Assembly: GCA_025055385.1 (NCBI GenBank)
Contig: JANWXE010000085.1
Location: 1-43,156, forward strand
DNA length: 43,156 nt
Origin: Burkholderiaceae bacterium
GTDB lineage: Bacteria > Pseudomonadota > Gammaproteobacteria > Burkholderiales > Burkholderiaceae_F
Reading direction: 5' to 3'
Part shown: piece by piece, positions 25,554-35,715 of the stretch
Layout of the letters: each line of letters begins with the position of its first letter
Numbering within the stretch: position 1 is the stretch's first letter
The notes under the pieces: generated by a model
Database searches by the model: none
Told to the model about the DNA's origin: nothing
Seen by the model: the letters and a program-made list of their open reading frames with translations, nothing else
Program-made: the position numbers and the translations under genes

Positions 25554-26156
25554 CTAGCGCTGAGGTGCCGCCAGCGTGGCGCTGGCGCGCTGATATGCCG
25601 AGGGGCGCGGCAGCACAGGTCCAGCTGCCTGCTCGCGATGCGCTTCCAGATACGCTTCGAGCTCGGCGGAGCGCACAATCGCATCCACTTGCCCCGCCGT
25701 CGGCCCAGGCCCCGTTGCACTCGCCGGCATCGCAGCCGGCAGTGTTTGCCGGGCGAGCTCAGCGGGCACCGGTGCCGGCGACCGCAGCAGAGGCAGCGCT
25801 ATCACAGCCAGTACGCCGGCGGCCGCGGCAAACGCTGCCGCGGGCAGAGCCAGCCAAAGCAGGCGCGGTCGGCGCCGCATGGGCGCTCGCGCAACCAGCA
25901 GCGCTGGCTCGGCTTCAAGCGCCGTCCGCATGCGCGCCACGAAGGTCGAAGAATGAAATGCTGCCACCTCGCTTGAGCGCAACGCGTCGCACGCGGCATT
26001 CATCAGTGCCCATTCCCGGCAGGCGGTCTCGTCGGCCGCCAGTCGCGCCAGCAGACGTCGACACTCGGCTTCGTCCACCTCGCCATCAATCAGGCGCGAC
26101 AGCGCCTCGCGACACTGCGAGTCCGGCGCAACGCCGCGGTCCATCTTATCGCTCAT
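25554..26156 (-). CDS. rseA: anti-sigma-E factor RseA/MucA
   Basis: 200 residues. The N-terminal cytoplasmic sigma-binding domain runs from about 10 to 75 (EALSRLIDGEVDEAECRRLLARL, CREWALMNAACDALR). A membrane helix follows (LLWLALPAAAFAAAAGVLAVIALPLL, about 100-125), then a periplasmic tail of 75 residues rich in Ala and Pro that RseB would bind. I prefer the second of two nearby ATGs because GAGG is 8 bases ahead of it. It lies 10 bases after rpoE. Cleavage of RseA by envelope proteases releases sigma-E. Confidence 0.9.
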   Translation of the reverse strand: MSDKMDRGVAPDSQCREALSRLIDGEVDEAECRRLLARLAADETACREWALMNAACDALRSSEVAAFHSSTFVARMRTALEAEPALLVARAPMRRRPRLLWLALPAAAFAAAAGVLAVIALPLLRSPAPVPAELARQTLPAAMPASATGPGPTAGQVDAIVRSAELEAYLEAHREQAAGPVLPRPSAYQRASATLAAPQR

Positions 26157-26166
26157 GCTCATTGCC

Positions 26167-26766
26167 TCACCAGCGTCGATCCTTCCCAGTATCCAACAGC
26201 GGCCGCAGTTCGTTGGCGATCGCCTCGCGGGCACGAAAGATGCGCGACCGCACCGTCCCGATTGGGCAATTCATCGCATCGGCGATTTCTTCGTAGCTGA
26301 GGCCTTCCAGTTCGCGCAGCACGATGGCTGTGCGCAGATCTTCCGGCAGCTTCTCGATCGCGCGGTTGACCGCCTCGGCCACCTGCTTGGACAACAACAC
26401 GGCGTCCGGCGTAGCCACATCGCAGAGCTGGTCGGTGTCGTCCAAGGATTCGTTCTCGCCCAGGTCGGATTCGGTGGCAGTTGCGGCACGCCGACCCTGC
26501 GCTGCCAGGTAATTCTTGGCGGTATTGATCGCGATGCGGTACAGCCATGTGTAGAAAGCACTTTCTCCGCGAAAATTTGGCAGAGCCCGATATGCCTTGA
26601 TGAACGCTTCTTGCGCAACGTCCTCGATTTCAGCCGGATCGCGGATCAGGCGCGACAGCAGCCGGAAGATCTTGCGCTGGTATTTGGCCACCAGCAGCTC
26701 AAACGCCCGTTTGTCCCCGCGCTGAACACGCTCGACCAGGATCTGATCGGCCGAACGCTCGCTCAT
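26167..26766 (-). CDS. rpoE: RNA polymerase sigma factor RpoE/AlgU
   Basis: 199 residues from MSERSADQILVERVQ. Region 2 (AFELLVAKYQRKIFRLLSRL, EDVAQEAFIKAYRALPNF, FYTWLYRIAINTAKNYL) binds the -10 element and core polymerase, and region 4 (LPEDLRTAIVLRELEGLSYEE, GTVRSRIFRAREAI) the -35 element. It controls the envelope-stress response. A sigma-E-like promoter lies about 40 bases upstream of the start, which suggests autoregulation. An in-frame start 6 codons earlier exists, but alignment with the family favours this one. Confidence 0.96.
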   Translation of the reverse strand: MSERSADQILVERVQRGDKRAFELLVAKYQRKIFRLLSRLIRDPAEIEDVAQEAFIKAYRALPNFRGESAFYTWLYRIAINTAKNYLAAQGRRAATATESDLGENESLDDTDQLCDVATPDAVLLSKQVAEAVNRAIEKLPEDLRTAIVLRELEGLSYEEIADAMNCPIGTVRSRIFRAREAIANELRPLLDTGKDRRW

Positions 26767-26807
26767 CGGCCTGCGCGCAGCCATTCGCGCCGACGTTCCG
26801 TAGCGCT

Positions 26808-26834
26808 TGTGACCGCGCCCTCGCCGTTAAGTTC
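26808..26834 (-). promoter_or_regulatory. candidate sigma-E promoter upstream of rpoE
   Basis: On the minus strand GAACTT (plus 26829-26834) is followed after 16 bases by TCACA (plus 26808-26812). The RpoE consensus is GGAACTT-N16-TCtgA. The -35 is a six-base match and the spacing is right; the -10 is partial. It sits in the gap between the ygfX-like gene and rpoE, where an autoregulatory promoter is expected. Confidence 0.5.
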
Positions 26835-26848
26835 GAACAGGCGGCCGC

Positions 26849-27284
26849 TCATACCTGAGTGCTTTCGGCGGTCGCCGAGGTTTGATCGCGGCGCGTTCGT
26901 TGCCAGCGTGCAGCCGCGCTCAGACGGCGAAAGGCCTCCGGGGGAACCGCATCGCACCATACCGGCAGCGTAACAGGGCCACCCTGCAGGACGATCAGCA
27001 CCGGCGACACGAAGCATGGCGTCGCCGCCACCGGAGAGCCTGCGCCGCTCAGCCAGCACCGCCCGTCGCCATCGACACAGAACAGAGGCGATGGCGTCCG
27101 CGCCCGCCTGACCGCCGAGCACCACCAGGCCGCGGTCATAGCTGACGCGACTGCGGCCAACCACCCGGGCGACTGCCCGCCCGCGGCCAAGACCGCAAAA
27201 ACCGCAGCAGTTAGCGCAGCAGCAATGACGAGTAGTCGGCGCCGCAGCGTCGACGGTTGAGGCAAAACCCAGGCGACCGCAATC

Positions 27285-27292
<8 letters not shown>
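26849..27292 (-). CDS. YgfX-like membrane protein (CptA family)
   Basis: 147 residues from a GTG that overlaps the fabF stop by 8 bases; no strong RBS is visible, so translation may be coupled. Two closely spaced membrane helices (about 17-35 and 42-60) are followed by a small domain with CVDGDGRCWLSGAGS, SPVLIVLQGG and LPVWCDAVPPEAFRRLSAAARW, the pattern of YgfX/CptA proteins. In E. coli YgfX is part of a toxin-like pair acting on cell-shape proteins; in betaproteobacteria related genes sit next to rpoE. No antitoxin-like partner is adjacent, so a toxin role here is doubtful. Confidence 0.65.
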
Positions 27293-28532
<1,240 letters not shown>

Positions 28533-28554
28533 GGCACAAAGCGCGAATAGGGCG

Positions 28555-28794
28555 TCATTTCTTCACGTGCGCGGCGATGTAATCAATCGCCTGCTGTACC
28601 GTGCGGATCTTTTCGGCCTCCTCGTCCGGAATCTCGCACTCGAACTCGTCCTCTAGCGCCATCACTAGCTCGACGGTGTCGAGCGAATCGGCGCCGAGGT
28701 CCTCGACGAACGCGGATTCATTTTTGATGTCCGCCTCGTTGACTCCTAACTGCTCGGCGACGATTTTCTTGACCCGCTGTTCGATGTTTTCCAT
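28555..28794 (-). CDS. acpP: acyl carrier protein
   Basis: 79 residues, acidic, with the phosphopantetheine attachment S37 in [17 protein letters not shown]. The start is preceded by the strong RBS GGAGGA, fitting the high expression of this protein. AcpS, encoded downstream in the same long run, loads its prosthetic group. It lies between fabG and fabF, separated from fabG by 67 bases, where an additional promoter could sit. Confidence 0.98.
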   Translation of the reverse strand: MENIEQRVKKIVAEQLGVNEADIKNESAFVEDLGADSLDTVELVMALEDEFECEIPDEEAEKIRTVQQAIDYIAAHVKK

Positions 28795-28861
28795 GACTCC
28801 TCCGGACGGGATGATTCAACAAAAAAGTCTAACAGAGCAATTGCGCGTCCACGGGCACCGC

Positions 28862-29629
28862 TCAGTTCATGAATAAGCCACCATTGACGTGGACAGTGGC
28901 GCCTGTGATGTAAGCCGCTGCTGGCGACGCAAGAAAAACCACCGCAGCGGCGATCTCCGCTGGCTGCGCCATGCGGCCTAGTGGCACTTGCGCAAGCAGC
29001 GCCTGCGTCTGTTGCTCAGTTAACTTGCGCGTCATGTCGGTGGCGACAAAGCCCGGCGCGACACAATTAACACAGATGCCGCGTGCCGCCACTTCGCGCG
29101 CAAGTGCACGCGTCATACCTTCGAGCCCCGCCTTAGCGGCGGCATAGTTCGCCTGGCCGGCGTTGCCGCTTGCCGCCACCACGGAGCCGATATTGATGAT
29201 GCGCCCATGGCGAGCTTTAAGCATGCCGCGCAGAACCGCCCGGCAGAGGCGGAACGCGGCGCTTAAGTTCGTTTCCAGCACGGTGTTCCAATCTTCCTCA
29301 CTCATGCGCACGGCAAGTCCATCGCGCGTAATGCCCGCGTTGTTCACCAGTACCGACAGCTTGCCGTACTCACGCGTGATGTCCGTCACCAGGGCCTCAG
29401 CGGCGGCTCCATCGCGCACGTCAAGCACGGCGGCGCGGCCACGCGTGCCTAACTCACGCAGGTGGCTGTCGATAACAGCCGCACCCTCGTGCCTTGTCGC
29501 GGTGCCGACGACGGTCGCGCCGGCAGCGGCCATCGCCTCTAGGATCGCCCGCCCGATACCGCGCGACGCGCCCGTAACAAGCACCACCTCCCCAGATAGC
29601 GCCTTGTTGGAAAAGACATTCGTGATCAT
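28862..29629 (-). CDS. fabG: 3-oxoacyl-ACP reductase
   Basis: 255 residues, an SDR with TGASRGIGRAI at the cofactor site, the NNAGIT motif, and catalytic Ser-Tyr-Lys in IGSVVAASGNAGQANYAAAK. It ends PAAAYITGATVHVNGGLFMN, the classical FabG C-terminus. It reduces 3-ketoacyl-ACP with NADPH. Four bases overlap with fabD. Position in the fab cluster separates it from the catabolic SDR at 10287. Confidence 0.97.
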   Translation of the reverse strand: MITNVFSNKALSGEVVLVTGASRGIGRAILEAMAAAGATVVGTATRHEGAAVIDSHLRELGTRGRAAVLDVRDGAAAEALVTDITREYGKLSVLVNNAGITRDGLAVRMSEEDWNTVLETNLSAAFRLCRAVLRGMLKARHGRIINIGSVVAASGNAGQANYAAAKAGLEGMTRALAREVAARGICVNCVAPGFVATDMTRKLTEQQTQALLAQVPLGRMAQPAEIAAAVVFLASPAAAYITGATVHVNGGLFMN

Positions 29630-30564
29630 TGGCCACCACTGAGTTTCTCCAAAACGTCATGCAGCGCTGTGGCGTCGCTAAGTGCCAGACTTTCGAGCGC
29701 AGCATTGATGCGCTTCGTCAGTCCGGCCAGCACTCGGCCCGGGCCACATTCGACCACATGGGTGACGCCCTCCGCCGCCATTCGATGGATCGTCTCGGTC
29801 CAGCGCACCGGCGCAGCAGCCTGCCGCGCCAATGCCGCGCGCACTGCATCGAGATCCTCATGTGTGGCGACGTCGACGTTGTGGATCACCGGCACGCACG
29901 GCGGCGCGATTGGCACTTGCGCCAGCCTTTCCCGCAGCCGCTCGCTCGCCGGCGCCAGCAGCGAGGAATGAAACGGCGCCGACACCGGCAGTAGCACGGT
30001 GCGCTTCGCGCCGCGCTCTTTGGCCTTCTGACAGGCGCGTTGCACTGCGGCCTTATGCCCAGCAATGACCACCTGCGCCGGCGCGTTGAAATTAACTGCT
30101 TCGACGACCTCGCCTTGAGCTGCCTCGGCACAAGCCGCCCGCACGTCGGCCTCGTCCAGTCCTAGGATGGCTGCCATCGCGCCAGCCTCTACTGGTACCG
30201 CCTCTTGCATCACCTGCGCCCGAAAGCGCACTAAGCGCACCGCATCCTCTAGCGTGAAACAGCCCGCTGCCGTAAGCGCCGTATATTCGCCGAGGCTGTG
30301 CCCAGCCATCACGGCCGGCATCGCGCCTCCGGCGGCGCGCCAGGCGCAGAAGACCGCGTAACCCGCAACGAGCATGCAGGGCTGCGTGTTGATCGTGAGG
30401 TTCAACGCCTCGGCCGGGCCTTCGGCAATCAGCCGCGCCAAATCTTGCCCGAGCGCTGCGGAAGCACGCCGCAGCACCTCCTGCACGGCCGGATTGCTCG
30501 CAAAACTGGAGAGCATGCCGACAGACTGGGATCCTTGCCCCGGAAAAACGAAGGCGATTTTCAT
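29626..30564 (-). CDS. fabD: malonyl-CoA--ACP transacylase
   Basis: 312 residues. The acyltransferase motif GHSLGEYTAL holds the nucleophile S90, and H199 in SAPFHSSLL completes the dyad. QGSQSVGM near the start and RVLAGLTKRIN near the end are typical. It makes malonyl-ACP for FabH and FabF. It follows fabH after 16 bases and overlaps fabG by 4. Confidence 0.97.
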   Translation of the reverse strand: MKIAFVFPGQGSQSVGMLSSFASNPAVQEVLRRASAALGQDLARLIAEGPAEALNLTINTQPCMLVAGYAVFCAWRAAGGAMPAVMAGHSLGEYTALTAAGCFTLEDAVRLVRFRAQVMQEAVPVEAGAMAAILGLDEADVRAACAEAAQGEVVEAVNFNAPAQVVIAGHKAAVQRACQKAKERGAKRTVLLPVSAPFHSSLLAPASERLRERLAQVPIAPPCVPVIHNVDVATHEDLDAVRAALARQAAAPVRWTETIHRMAAEGVTHVVECGPGRVLAGLTKRINAALESLALSDATALHDVLEKLSGGQ

Positions 30565-30580
30565 TAACCAATCGGGCGAT

Positions 30581-31558
30581 TTAGAAACGAACTACCACCG
30601 ACCCCCACGTGAAGCCGCCTCCGACCCCCTGCAGCAGCACGTGTTGGCCGCGCTGAATACGGCCGTCCCGACGAGCGGCGTCAAGTGCCAGCGGCACGGA
30701 AGCCGCCGAGGTGTTGGCGTGCCGGTCAACAGTGACCACCAGCCGCTCGGTTGGTATGCCCAATCGCCGAGCGGTGGCATTTAAGATGCGCACGTTGGCC
30801 TGGTGCGGTATCAGCCAATCGATTTGTGCTGGCGTAAGCCCCGCTTCCGCAAGCACTTCCAGCGCGGATTCGCCCAGGACGTGGACCGCGAGCCGGAAGA
30901 CCGCCTGCCCGTCCATGCGCAGAAACGGATCGCCCGTAACACGGCCGTTGTCGAGGCGCCCGCCCGCGCAAAGGATCGCCGCCTGCGAGCCGTCAGCGTG
31001 CAGACGCGCCGCCAGGATGCCCGGCTCCTCGCTAGCCTCGAGCACGACGGCACCGGCGCCGTCACCAAAGAGGACACACGTAGCGCGGTCGTTCCAGTCC
31101 AGGATACGTGAAAAGATTTCCGCGCCAATGACCAGCGCCCTCTGGTAACGACCGGTGCGCAGTAAAGCATCCGCTACGGTCAAACCATAAATGAAACCGC
31201 TACAGACTGCTTGCACATCGAATGCAGCACCGCCGGCCGTACCAAGCTCAGCCTGGATCAAGCAGGCGGTACTTGGAAAGATTTGGTCCGGCGTGGAGGT
31301 CGCTACAACCAGCAGGTCGATTGACTTCGCCTCGCACTGCGCGTCTGCTAAGGCCGCGCGTGCCGCCCTCGCGCCAAGCAAGGTCGTTGTCAGCCCATCC
31401 TCGGCTAGGTAGCGCTGGCGGATTCCCGTACGTGTGACAATCCACTCGTCGGAGGTCTCGACGCCGCGCCGCGCCAGCTCGCGTGCCAGTTCGTCGTTGC
31501 CCACCGCCCGTGCAGGCAATGCAGCGCCCGTTCCAATGATGCGGCTGTAACGTCGCAT
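30581..31558 (-). CDS. fabH: beta-ketoacyl-ACP synthase III
   Basis: 325 residues. The catalytic triad is C119 ([10 protein letters not shown]), H252 (PHQANVRIL) and N282 ([14 protein letters not shown]). It starts fatty-acid synthesis by condensing acetyl-CoA with malonyl-ACP. Two bases separate it from plsX, a pair widely conserved because both draw on the same acyl-ACP pool. The C-terminus [15 protein letters not shown] is standard. Confidence 0.97.
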   Translation of the reverse strand: MRRYSRIIGTGAALPARAVGNDELARELARRGVETSDEWIVTRTGIRQRYLAEDGLTTTLLGARAARAALADAQCEAKSIDLLVVATSTPDQIFPSTACLIQAELGTAGGAAFDVQAVCSGFIYGLTVADALLRTGRYQRALVIGAEIFSRILDWNDRATCVLFGDGAGAVVLEASEEPGILAARLHADGSQAAILCAGGRLDNGRVTGDPFLRMDGQAVFRLAVHVLGESALEVLAEAGLTPAQIDWLIPHQANVRILNATARRLGIPTERLVVTVDRHANTSAASVPLALDAARRDGRIQRGQHVLLQGVGGGFTWGSVVVRF

Positions 31559-31560
31559 CG

Positions 31561-32598
31561 TCAGACGTCGGCGGCAGCCGCCGAGCGCGCCAACTGTGCC
31601 ACAAACGGCTGCATCGCCGCCACGGTGCGTTCCAGCAGTCGATGATGCACCTCGTCATAAGCACGGCGCAGCGCGCACTCGAAGGCGAACGCATCGGCAG
31701 AACCGTGGCTCTTAATCACGATGCCACGAAGCCCCAGCAAGCTGGCGCCGTTGTACCGGCGCGGATCGACCCGCCGCTTAATGCGCGCCAGCACTGGATA
31801 CGCAATCGCCGCCAGCAGTTTCGAGCCCCAGCCGCGCTCGAATTCCTCGCGGATAATCGCCACCAGCATCTGCGCCAGCCCCTCAGCAGTCTTTAAGGCC
31901 ACATTGCCGACGAAACCGTCACAGACCACAACGTCGGTCGTCCCCTTGTAGACGTCGTTACCTTCGACGTTGCCGTAAAAATTCAGGGGACTGGCGCGCA
32001 GCAAGTCGGCGGCGCGGCGCACGACGTCGTTGCCCTTGATGGCCTCCTCCCCGATGTTCAGCAGGCCAATACTGGGCCGCTCCTTCTGTTCGACCGCCGC
32101 CACCAGCGCCGCCCCCATCACCGCAAACTGCAGCAGGTGCTCCGGCGTGCAGTCGACGTTCGCGCCGAGATCGAGCATGGTAGTCACGCCGCCGGTCCGG
32201 TTTGGAATCACGGTGGCAATCGCAGGCCGGTCGATGCCGTCCAGCGTCTTCAGCACGAAGCGCGATATCGCCATTAGCGCGCCCGTGTTGCCGGCACTGA
32301 CGCAGGCATCGGCCGCCCCTTCCTTGACGAGGTTGACCGCCACCCGCATCGAGGAGTCGCGCTTAGCGCGTAAGGCCTGCGCGGGCGGCTCGTCCATTGC
32401 CACCACCTCGCGCGCGTCGATCACCTGCAAACGGGTGCGCAGATCGGTGTGTCCTAACAACGGTTCGATCGCCTCGCGGCGGCCAACCAAAAGCGCTTCA
32501 GCGTCAGGCATCGCCTGTAAAAATGACAACGCCGCCGGAACGGTGACTGACACGCCGTGATCACCGCCCATGCAATCGATCGCAATCCGAACGCTCAT
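31561..32598 (-). CDS. plsX: phosphate acyltransferase
   Basis: 345 residues with the opening [20 protein letters not shown] and the conserved segments [25 protein letters not shown] and [17 protein letters not shown]. It makes acyl-phosphate from acyl-ACP for the PlsY step of phospholipid synthesis. It follows rpmF by 33 bases; the yceD-rpmF-plsX-fab order is common to beta- and gammaproteobacteria and links ribosome and membrane synthesis. Confidence 0.97.
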   Translation of the reverse strand: MSVRIAIDCMGGDHGVSVTVPAALSFLQAMPDAEALLVGRREAIEPLLGHTDLRTRLQVIDAREVVAMDEPPAQALRAKRDSSMRVAVNLVKEGAADACVSAGNTGALMAISRFVLKTLDGIDRPAIATVIPNRTGGVTTMLDLGANVDCTPEHLLQFAVMGAALVAAVEQKERPSIGLLNIGEEAIKGNDVVRRAADLLRASPLNFYGNVEGNDVYKGTTDVVVCDGFVGNVALKTAEGLAQMLVAIIREEFERGWGSKLLAAIAYPVLARIKRRVDPRRYNGASLLGLRGIVIKSHGSADAFAFECALRRAYDEVHHRLLERTVAAMQPFVAQLARSAAAADV

Positions 32599-32631
32599 GA
32601 CCGCCCGCCGCAGCCGCCGGCGCTGGGTCGC

Positions 32632-32811
32632 TTACTCGCCCTTGGGCGTGATGACTTTTCGCCCGCGGTAAACGCCGCTGGCGCTGACGTGGTGGCGCCG
32701 ATGCACCTCGCCGGTCGTAGGCTCGATGGCAAGAGGCGGATTGCGGAGAGCGTCGTGTGCGCGGCGCATGCCGCGCTTGGAAACAGACTTCTTATTTTGT
32801 TGAACGGCCAT
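32632..32811 (-). CDS. rpmF: 50S ribosomal protein bL32
   Basis: 59 residues: [17 protein letters not shown], then [20 protein letters not shown] and ending KVITPKGE. It is the short form typical of proteobacteria, without the zinc-binding cysteines of the other bL32 type. GAGG precedes the ATG by 7 bases. It lies between yceD and plsX, an arrangement conserved in proteobacteria. Confidence 0.97.
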   Translation of the reverse strand: MAVQQNKKSVSKRGMRRAHDALRNPPLAIEPTTGEVHRRHHVSASGVYRGRKVITPKGE

Positions 32812-32864
32812 AAAAATCCTCAGGCGAGGTAAATTTCCCGATTGTACCGAAGTGCCACACGCAA

Positions 32865-33362
32865 TTAGCGCGCATGACGCAGCCGCGTCAGCACCGCAAA
32901 TGGCGAGTCTGATCGCTCAACCCGTTGCTGCTGGCTACTCACCGGGCTGCATTGCGCATGACGGGGCGAGATGGGCTGACAAAGGATGGCCTCGTCTTCG
33001 ACCAGCGCGAGCACGTCAAAATGACGGCTGCCCACCAGCGGCTCCTCCGGTTCATCGCCAACCGGTAGCTCGGCCAACTCCGTTTCGCTGCGGACGAAAA
33101 AAAACGTCGCTTCATGATCAAGCGCCATGTCGAGCGGCTGCAGACAGCGGTCGCAAACCAGCGGCAACGTTCCGCGCAACGTCAGCACCGCCGCCGGGCG
33201 GCCGCGCGCATCATGCAGTCCCTGCAACCGAAATGTAAGCGCACCCTCAGCGTGCCGCAGGCCGTTACGTAGCCGGGCCGCCGCGGCGAGGGCAAGCGTC
33301 CCCTCCACCGCGGCGGCACGCCGCGCCAATTCAAAGACGTCGACAAGAAATTCGCTCGACAT
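32865..33362 (-). CDS. yceD: YceD family protein (DUF177)
   Basis: 165 residues. The central [16 protein letters not shown] holds a CxxC pair, and [17 protein letters not shown] is the conserved acidic/His-Cys end segment; many relatives read EDELLLALPLVPRHEDC, so the aligned residues differ in part. YceD is linked to 23S rRNA accumulation and sits upstream of rpmF in many genomes. It is divergent from maf across 35 bases, the first gene of the minus-strand run. Confidence 0.9.
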   Translation of the reverse strand: MSSEFLVDVFELARRAAAVEGTLALAAAARLRNGLRHAEGALTFRLQGLHDARGRPAAVLTLRGTLPLVCDRCLQPLDMALDHEATFFFVRSETELAELPVGDEPEEPLVGSRHFDVLALVEDEAILCQPISPRHAQCSPVSSQQQRVERSDSPFAVLTRLRHAR

Positions 33363-33397
33363 GGAACGCTAAACTTTGCTTTTCCATCTGCCCCGCG

Positions 33398-33982
33398 ATG
33401 CGCACGATCGTACTCGCCTCCACGTCCCCTTACCGGCGAGCCTTGCTTGAGCGGCTTCGTTTGCCTTTCCACGTCGCACGCCCAGCGGTCGACGAAGCCG
33501 CACTGCCGGGTGAGCCGCCGGCGGCAACTGCAAAACGGCTGGCGCAAGCCAAGGCGCGCGCCGTCGCTGTTGATTACCGCGAGGCGCTGATCATAGGCGC
33601 TGACCAGGTTGCAGACGTCAATGGGACGCACTTGGGTAAGCCGGGAAACTTCACCGCCGCCCTGGCACAACTCGAACAGATGCAGGGGCGCACGGTGATG
33701 TTCCATACGGCCGTGGCGGTGTTGGATGCCGCCAGTGGCGACCTGCGCACAGCAGAAGTACCGACGCGAGTGCGGTTTCGCACGTTACCGCGCGCTGCAC
33801 TGGAAGCTTACCTGCGCCTTGATGAACCGTACGACTGTGCCGGCGCGGCGAAGATCGAGTCCGCCGGTATTGCTTTAGTCGAATCGGTTGAGGCCGACGA
33901 TCCCACTGCCCTCATTGGCCTGCCACTTATTTCCCTGACGTCGCTGCTGTCGGCGTTTGGGGTCTTTGTGTTGCCGCGATGA
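33398..33982 (+). CDS. Maf-family nucleotide pyrophosphatase (YceF-like)
   Basis: 194 residues. The N-terminal LASTSPYRRALLERL is the Maf substrate-binding motif, and IIGADQVADV contains the catalytic D69. The YceF subgroup hydrolyses 7-methyl-GTP, and its adjacency to the yceD-rpmF genes supports YceF rather than YhdE. The gene overlaps the next one by 4 bases. A TAAACT hexamer at 33369-33374 could be part of its promoter, but no clear -35 goes with it. Confidence 0.9.
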   Translation: MRTIVLASTSPYRRALLERLRLPFHVARPAVDEAALPGEPPAATAKRLAQAKARAVAVDYREALIIGADQVADVNGTHLGKPGNFTAALAQLEQMQGRTVMFHTAVAVLDAASGDLRTAEVPTRVRFRTLPRAALEAYLRLDEPYDCAGAAKIESAGIALVESVEADDPTALIGLPLISLTSLLSAFGVFVLPR

Positions 33983-34722
33983 CGGGTGCGCGCGGCCGTC
34001 TACTGCTGCTGCCGACCCCGCTTGGTCCGACGCCTGCGCAGGACGTGCTGCCCGCACCAGTCGTAGCAGCCGCTCGCGCCACGCGGCATTTCCTTGCCGA
34101 ACGAGCCAAGAGTGCGCGCGCCTTTCTGCGTGCGATTGCTCATCCGCTACCGCTGCGCGCTCTAACGATCACGGAGATCGGGCACCGGCCCGATGTGGCC
34201 CGCATCGATGCATGGTTGCGGCCCGCGCTCGACGGCGAAGACGTGGCCATTGTGGTGGAGGCCGGCTGCCCTGGCGTAGCCGATCCGGGCGCGAGCATTG
34301 TTGCACGCGCACACGCGCTCGACATTCCGGTTAAGCCGCTGGTTGGGCCGTCGGCGATTCTGCTGACGTTGATGGCGAGTGGTTTTAATGGGCAGCAATT
34401 CCGTTTCGTCGGCTACCTGCCACAGGATGCCCGTGCGCTGGTGCAGGCGATTGCGGCGCTGGAGTCCCGCGCGCGTGGTGGTGAAACGCAAGTATGGATC
34501 GAAACGCCTTACCGGAACGAAAAACTGTTCGGTACGCTACTGGCTCATTGCGCTGCAGACACCGAGCTGTGCATCGCCGTGTCGTTGACGACTGCCCAGG
34601 AATTTATCGCTCGCCGTCCAATCGCGCAGTGGCGCGACGCGCCCTTACCTGCCGGCCTACTGCGCCACCCCACGGTATTCGCCCTGGCCGCTGCACCACT
34701 TAGCCGTCGCCGGGCGCAGTAA
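33979..34722 (+). CDS. tetrapyrrole-methylase family SAM-dependent methyltransferase (RsmI-like)
   Basis: 247 residues. It follows the RsmI fold (TP-methylase): an N-terminal strand GRLLLLPTPLGPTP, EAGCPGVADPGASIVARAH (SAM-binding region), and VGPSAILLTLMASGFNGQQFRFVGYLP. The conserved RsmI opening VATPIGNLEDI is absent and the segment after residue 40 (LAERAKSARAFL) is its own subfamily. It overlaps maf by 4 bases and runs 23 bases into the convergent Rieske gene. Its substrate is unknown; true RsmI methylates C1402 of 16S rRNA, and this may be a paralogue. Confidence 0.85.
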   Translation: MTGARGRLLLLPTPLGPTPAQDVLPAPVVAAARATRHFLAERAKSARAFLRAIAHPLPLRALTITEIGHRPDVARIDAWLRPALDGEDVAIVVEAGCPGVADPGASIVARAHALDIPVKPLVGPSAILLTLMASGFNGQQFRFVGYLPQDARALVQAIAALESRARGGETQVWIETPYRNEKLFGTLLAHCAADTELCIAVSLTTAQEFIARRPIAQWRDAPLPAGLLRHPTVFALAAAPLSRRRAQ

Positions 34723-35080
34723 ACGGCGGCTGCTCGACCCAGCAGATCCGCCCATCTTGCTCGACGACCTTCAGGGGTTTTAGTCCACCGCGCCCGCGGC
34801 ACGGCCCGCCTACGCAAGCACCGCTGTCTGGATCGTACAGCGCACCATGCGTGGCGCAGATTAGCCAGCGTCCCTCGGCATCGAAAAATTCACCCGGTTG
34901 CCAGTCAAGTTCCACCGCCACATGTGCACAGCGGTTCACAAAGGCACGCAGCTGGCCACGATGCCGCACGACGAAGGCGCCAACTCGTTGTCCGGCCTCC
35001 AGCACCTCGAAGCGTAGGCCGCGGCCGGCCTCCTCGACCGCATCCGCTGACGCCAGATCGACTAGCCGTGCAGCAGCCAT
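34700..35080 (-). CDS. Rieske [2Fe-2S] ferredoxin-like protein
   Basis: 126 residues with the two Rieske loops: C51-A-H53 (NRCAHVAVELDW) and C75-x2-H78 (CATHGALYDPDSGACV), which bind the cluster through two Cys and two His. C89 and C94 lie just after the second loop. There is no signal peptide or membrane helix, so it is a soluble electron carrier or a subunit of an unknown oxygenase. It starts 19 bases inside the end of the HAD gene and overlaps the convergent methylase by 23 bases. No oxygenase gene is near. Confidence 0.9.
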   Translation of the reverse strand: MAAARLVDLASADAVEEAGRGLRFEVLEAGQRVGAFVVRHRGQLRAFVNRCAHVAVELDWQPGEFFDAEGRWLICATHGALYDPDSGACVGGPCRGRGGLKPLKVVEQDGRICWVEQPPFTAPGDG

Positions 35081-35715
35081 CGGTGCAAAGCCTGTACGGA
35101 ATCAAATAGCGCAAGTGGCGCCAAAGCCGCCAGCTGCGCGCGTGGATGGGCTCCGTAAGTCACCGCCACCGCCCGGGCCCCCGCGGCAACAGCCATCTGC
35201 AGGTCGTGCGTAGTATCGCCGACCATCAGCAGCCGCGCCGGCGCCACAGCCAGCTCGGCGGCAATTTCCAGCAGCATGTCGGGCTGCGGCTTCGGTGCGG
35301 TCTGGTCGGCGCAGCGCGTGACATCAAAGCAAGACTGCAGGCCCGTGGCTTGCAACGCGCGCGCCAGGCCAACCCGGCTCTTGCCGGTGGCCACAGCCAG
35401 CGGCTTGCCAGCGGCGCGCAGATCGCGCAGCAACTCGCGTGCTCCCGGAAACAGGGCAAGCGACATCTCGTTCGCCGCGTAGTAATACCGGTAGCGGGCA
35501 ATAAACTCGGCCCGCCGCGCCGCCGGCAAGTCCGGCACGGCGCGGGTTAAGGCGTCTTGCAGCCCGAGCCCGATGACATGCGAGGCGGTGGCGAAATCCG
35601 GCACCGGCAGACCGAGATCGGCAGCCGCCGACTGAATGGCGCGTGCAATCGCAGCCGTCGAGTCGATCAGCGTACCGTCCCAGTCAAACACAATCGCATC
35701 AAAGCGCTCAAGCAT
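35062..35715 (-). CDS. HAD-superfamily hydrolase, phosphoglycolate phosphatase-like
   Basis: 217 residues from MLERFDAIVFDWDGTLIDS; the DxD motif is D11/D13, followed by a helical cap domain, VATGKSRVGLARAL (motif with the Lys) and MVGDTTHDLQMA (motif IV). It belongs to the Gph/PGMB-like class. Upstream in-frame codons belong to the rluC overlap and are not used. The ATG lies 8 bases inside the rluC end. The substrate is uncertain; phosphoglycolate is the family default. Confidence 0.88.
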   Translation of the reverse strand: MLERFDAIVFDWDGTLIDSTAAIARAIQSAAADLGLPVPDFATASHVIGLGLQDALTRAVPDLPAARRAEFIARYRYYYAANEMSLALFPGARELLRDLRAAGKPLAVATGKSRVGLARALQATGLQSCFDVTRCADQTAPKPQPDMLLEIAAELAVAPARLLMVGDTTHDLQMAVAAGARAVAVTYGAHPRAQLAALAPLALFDSVQALHRWLLHG

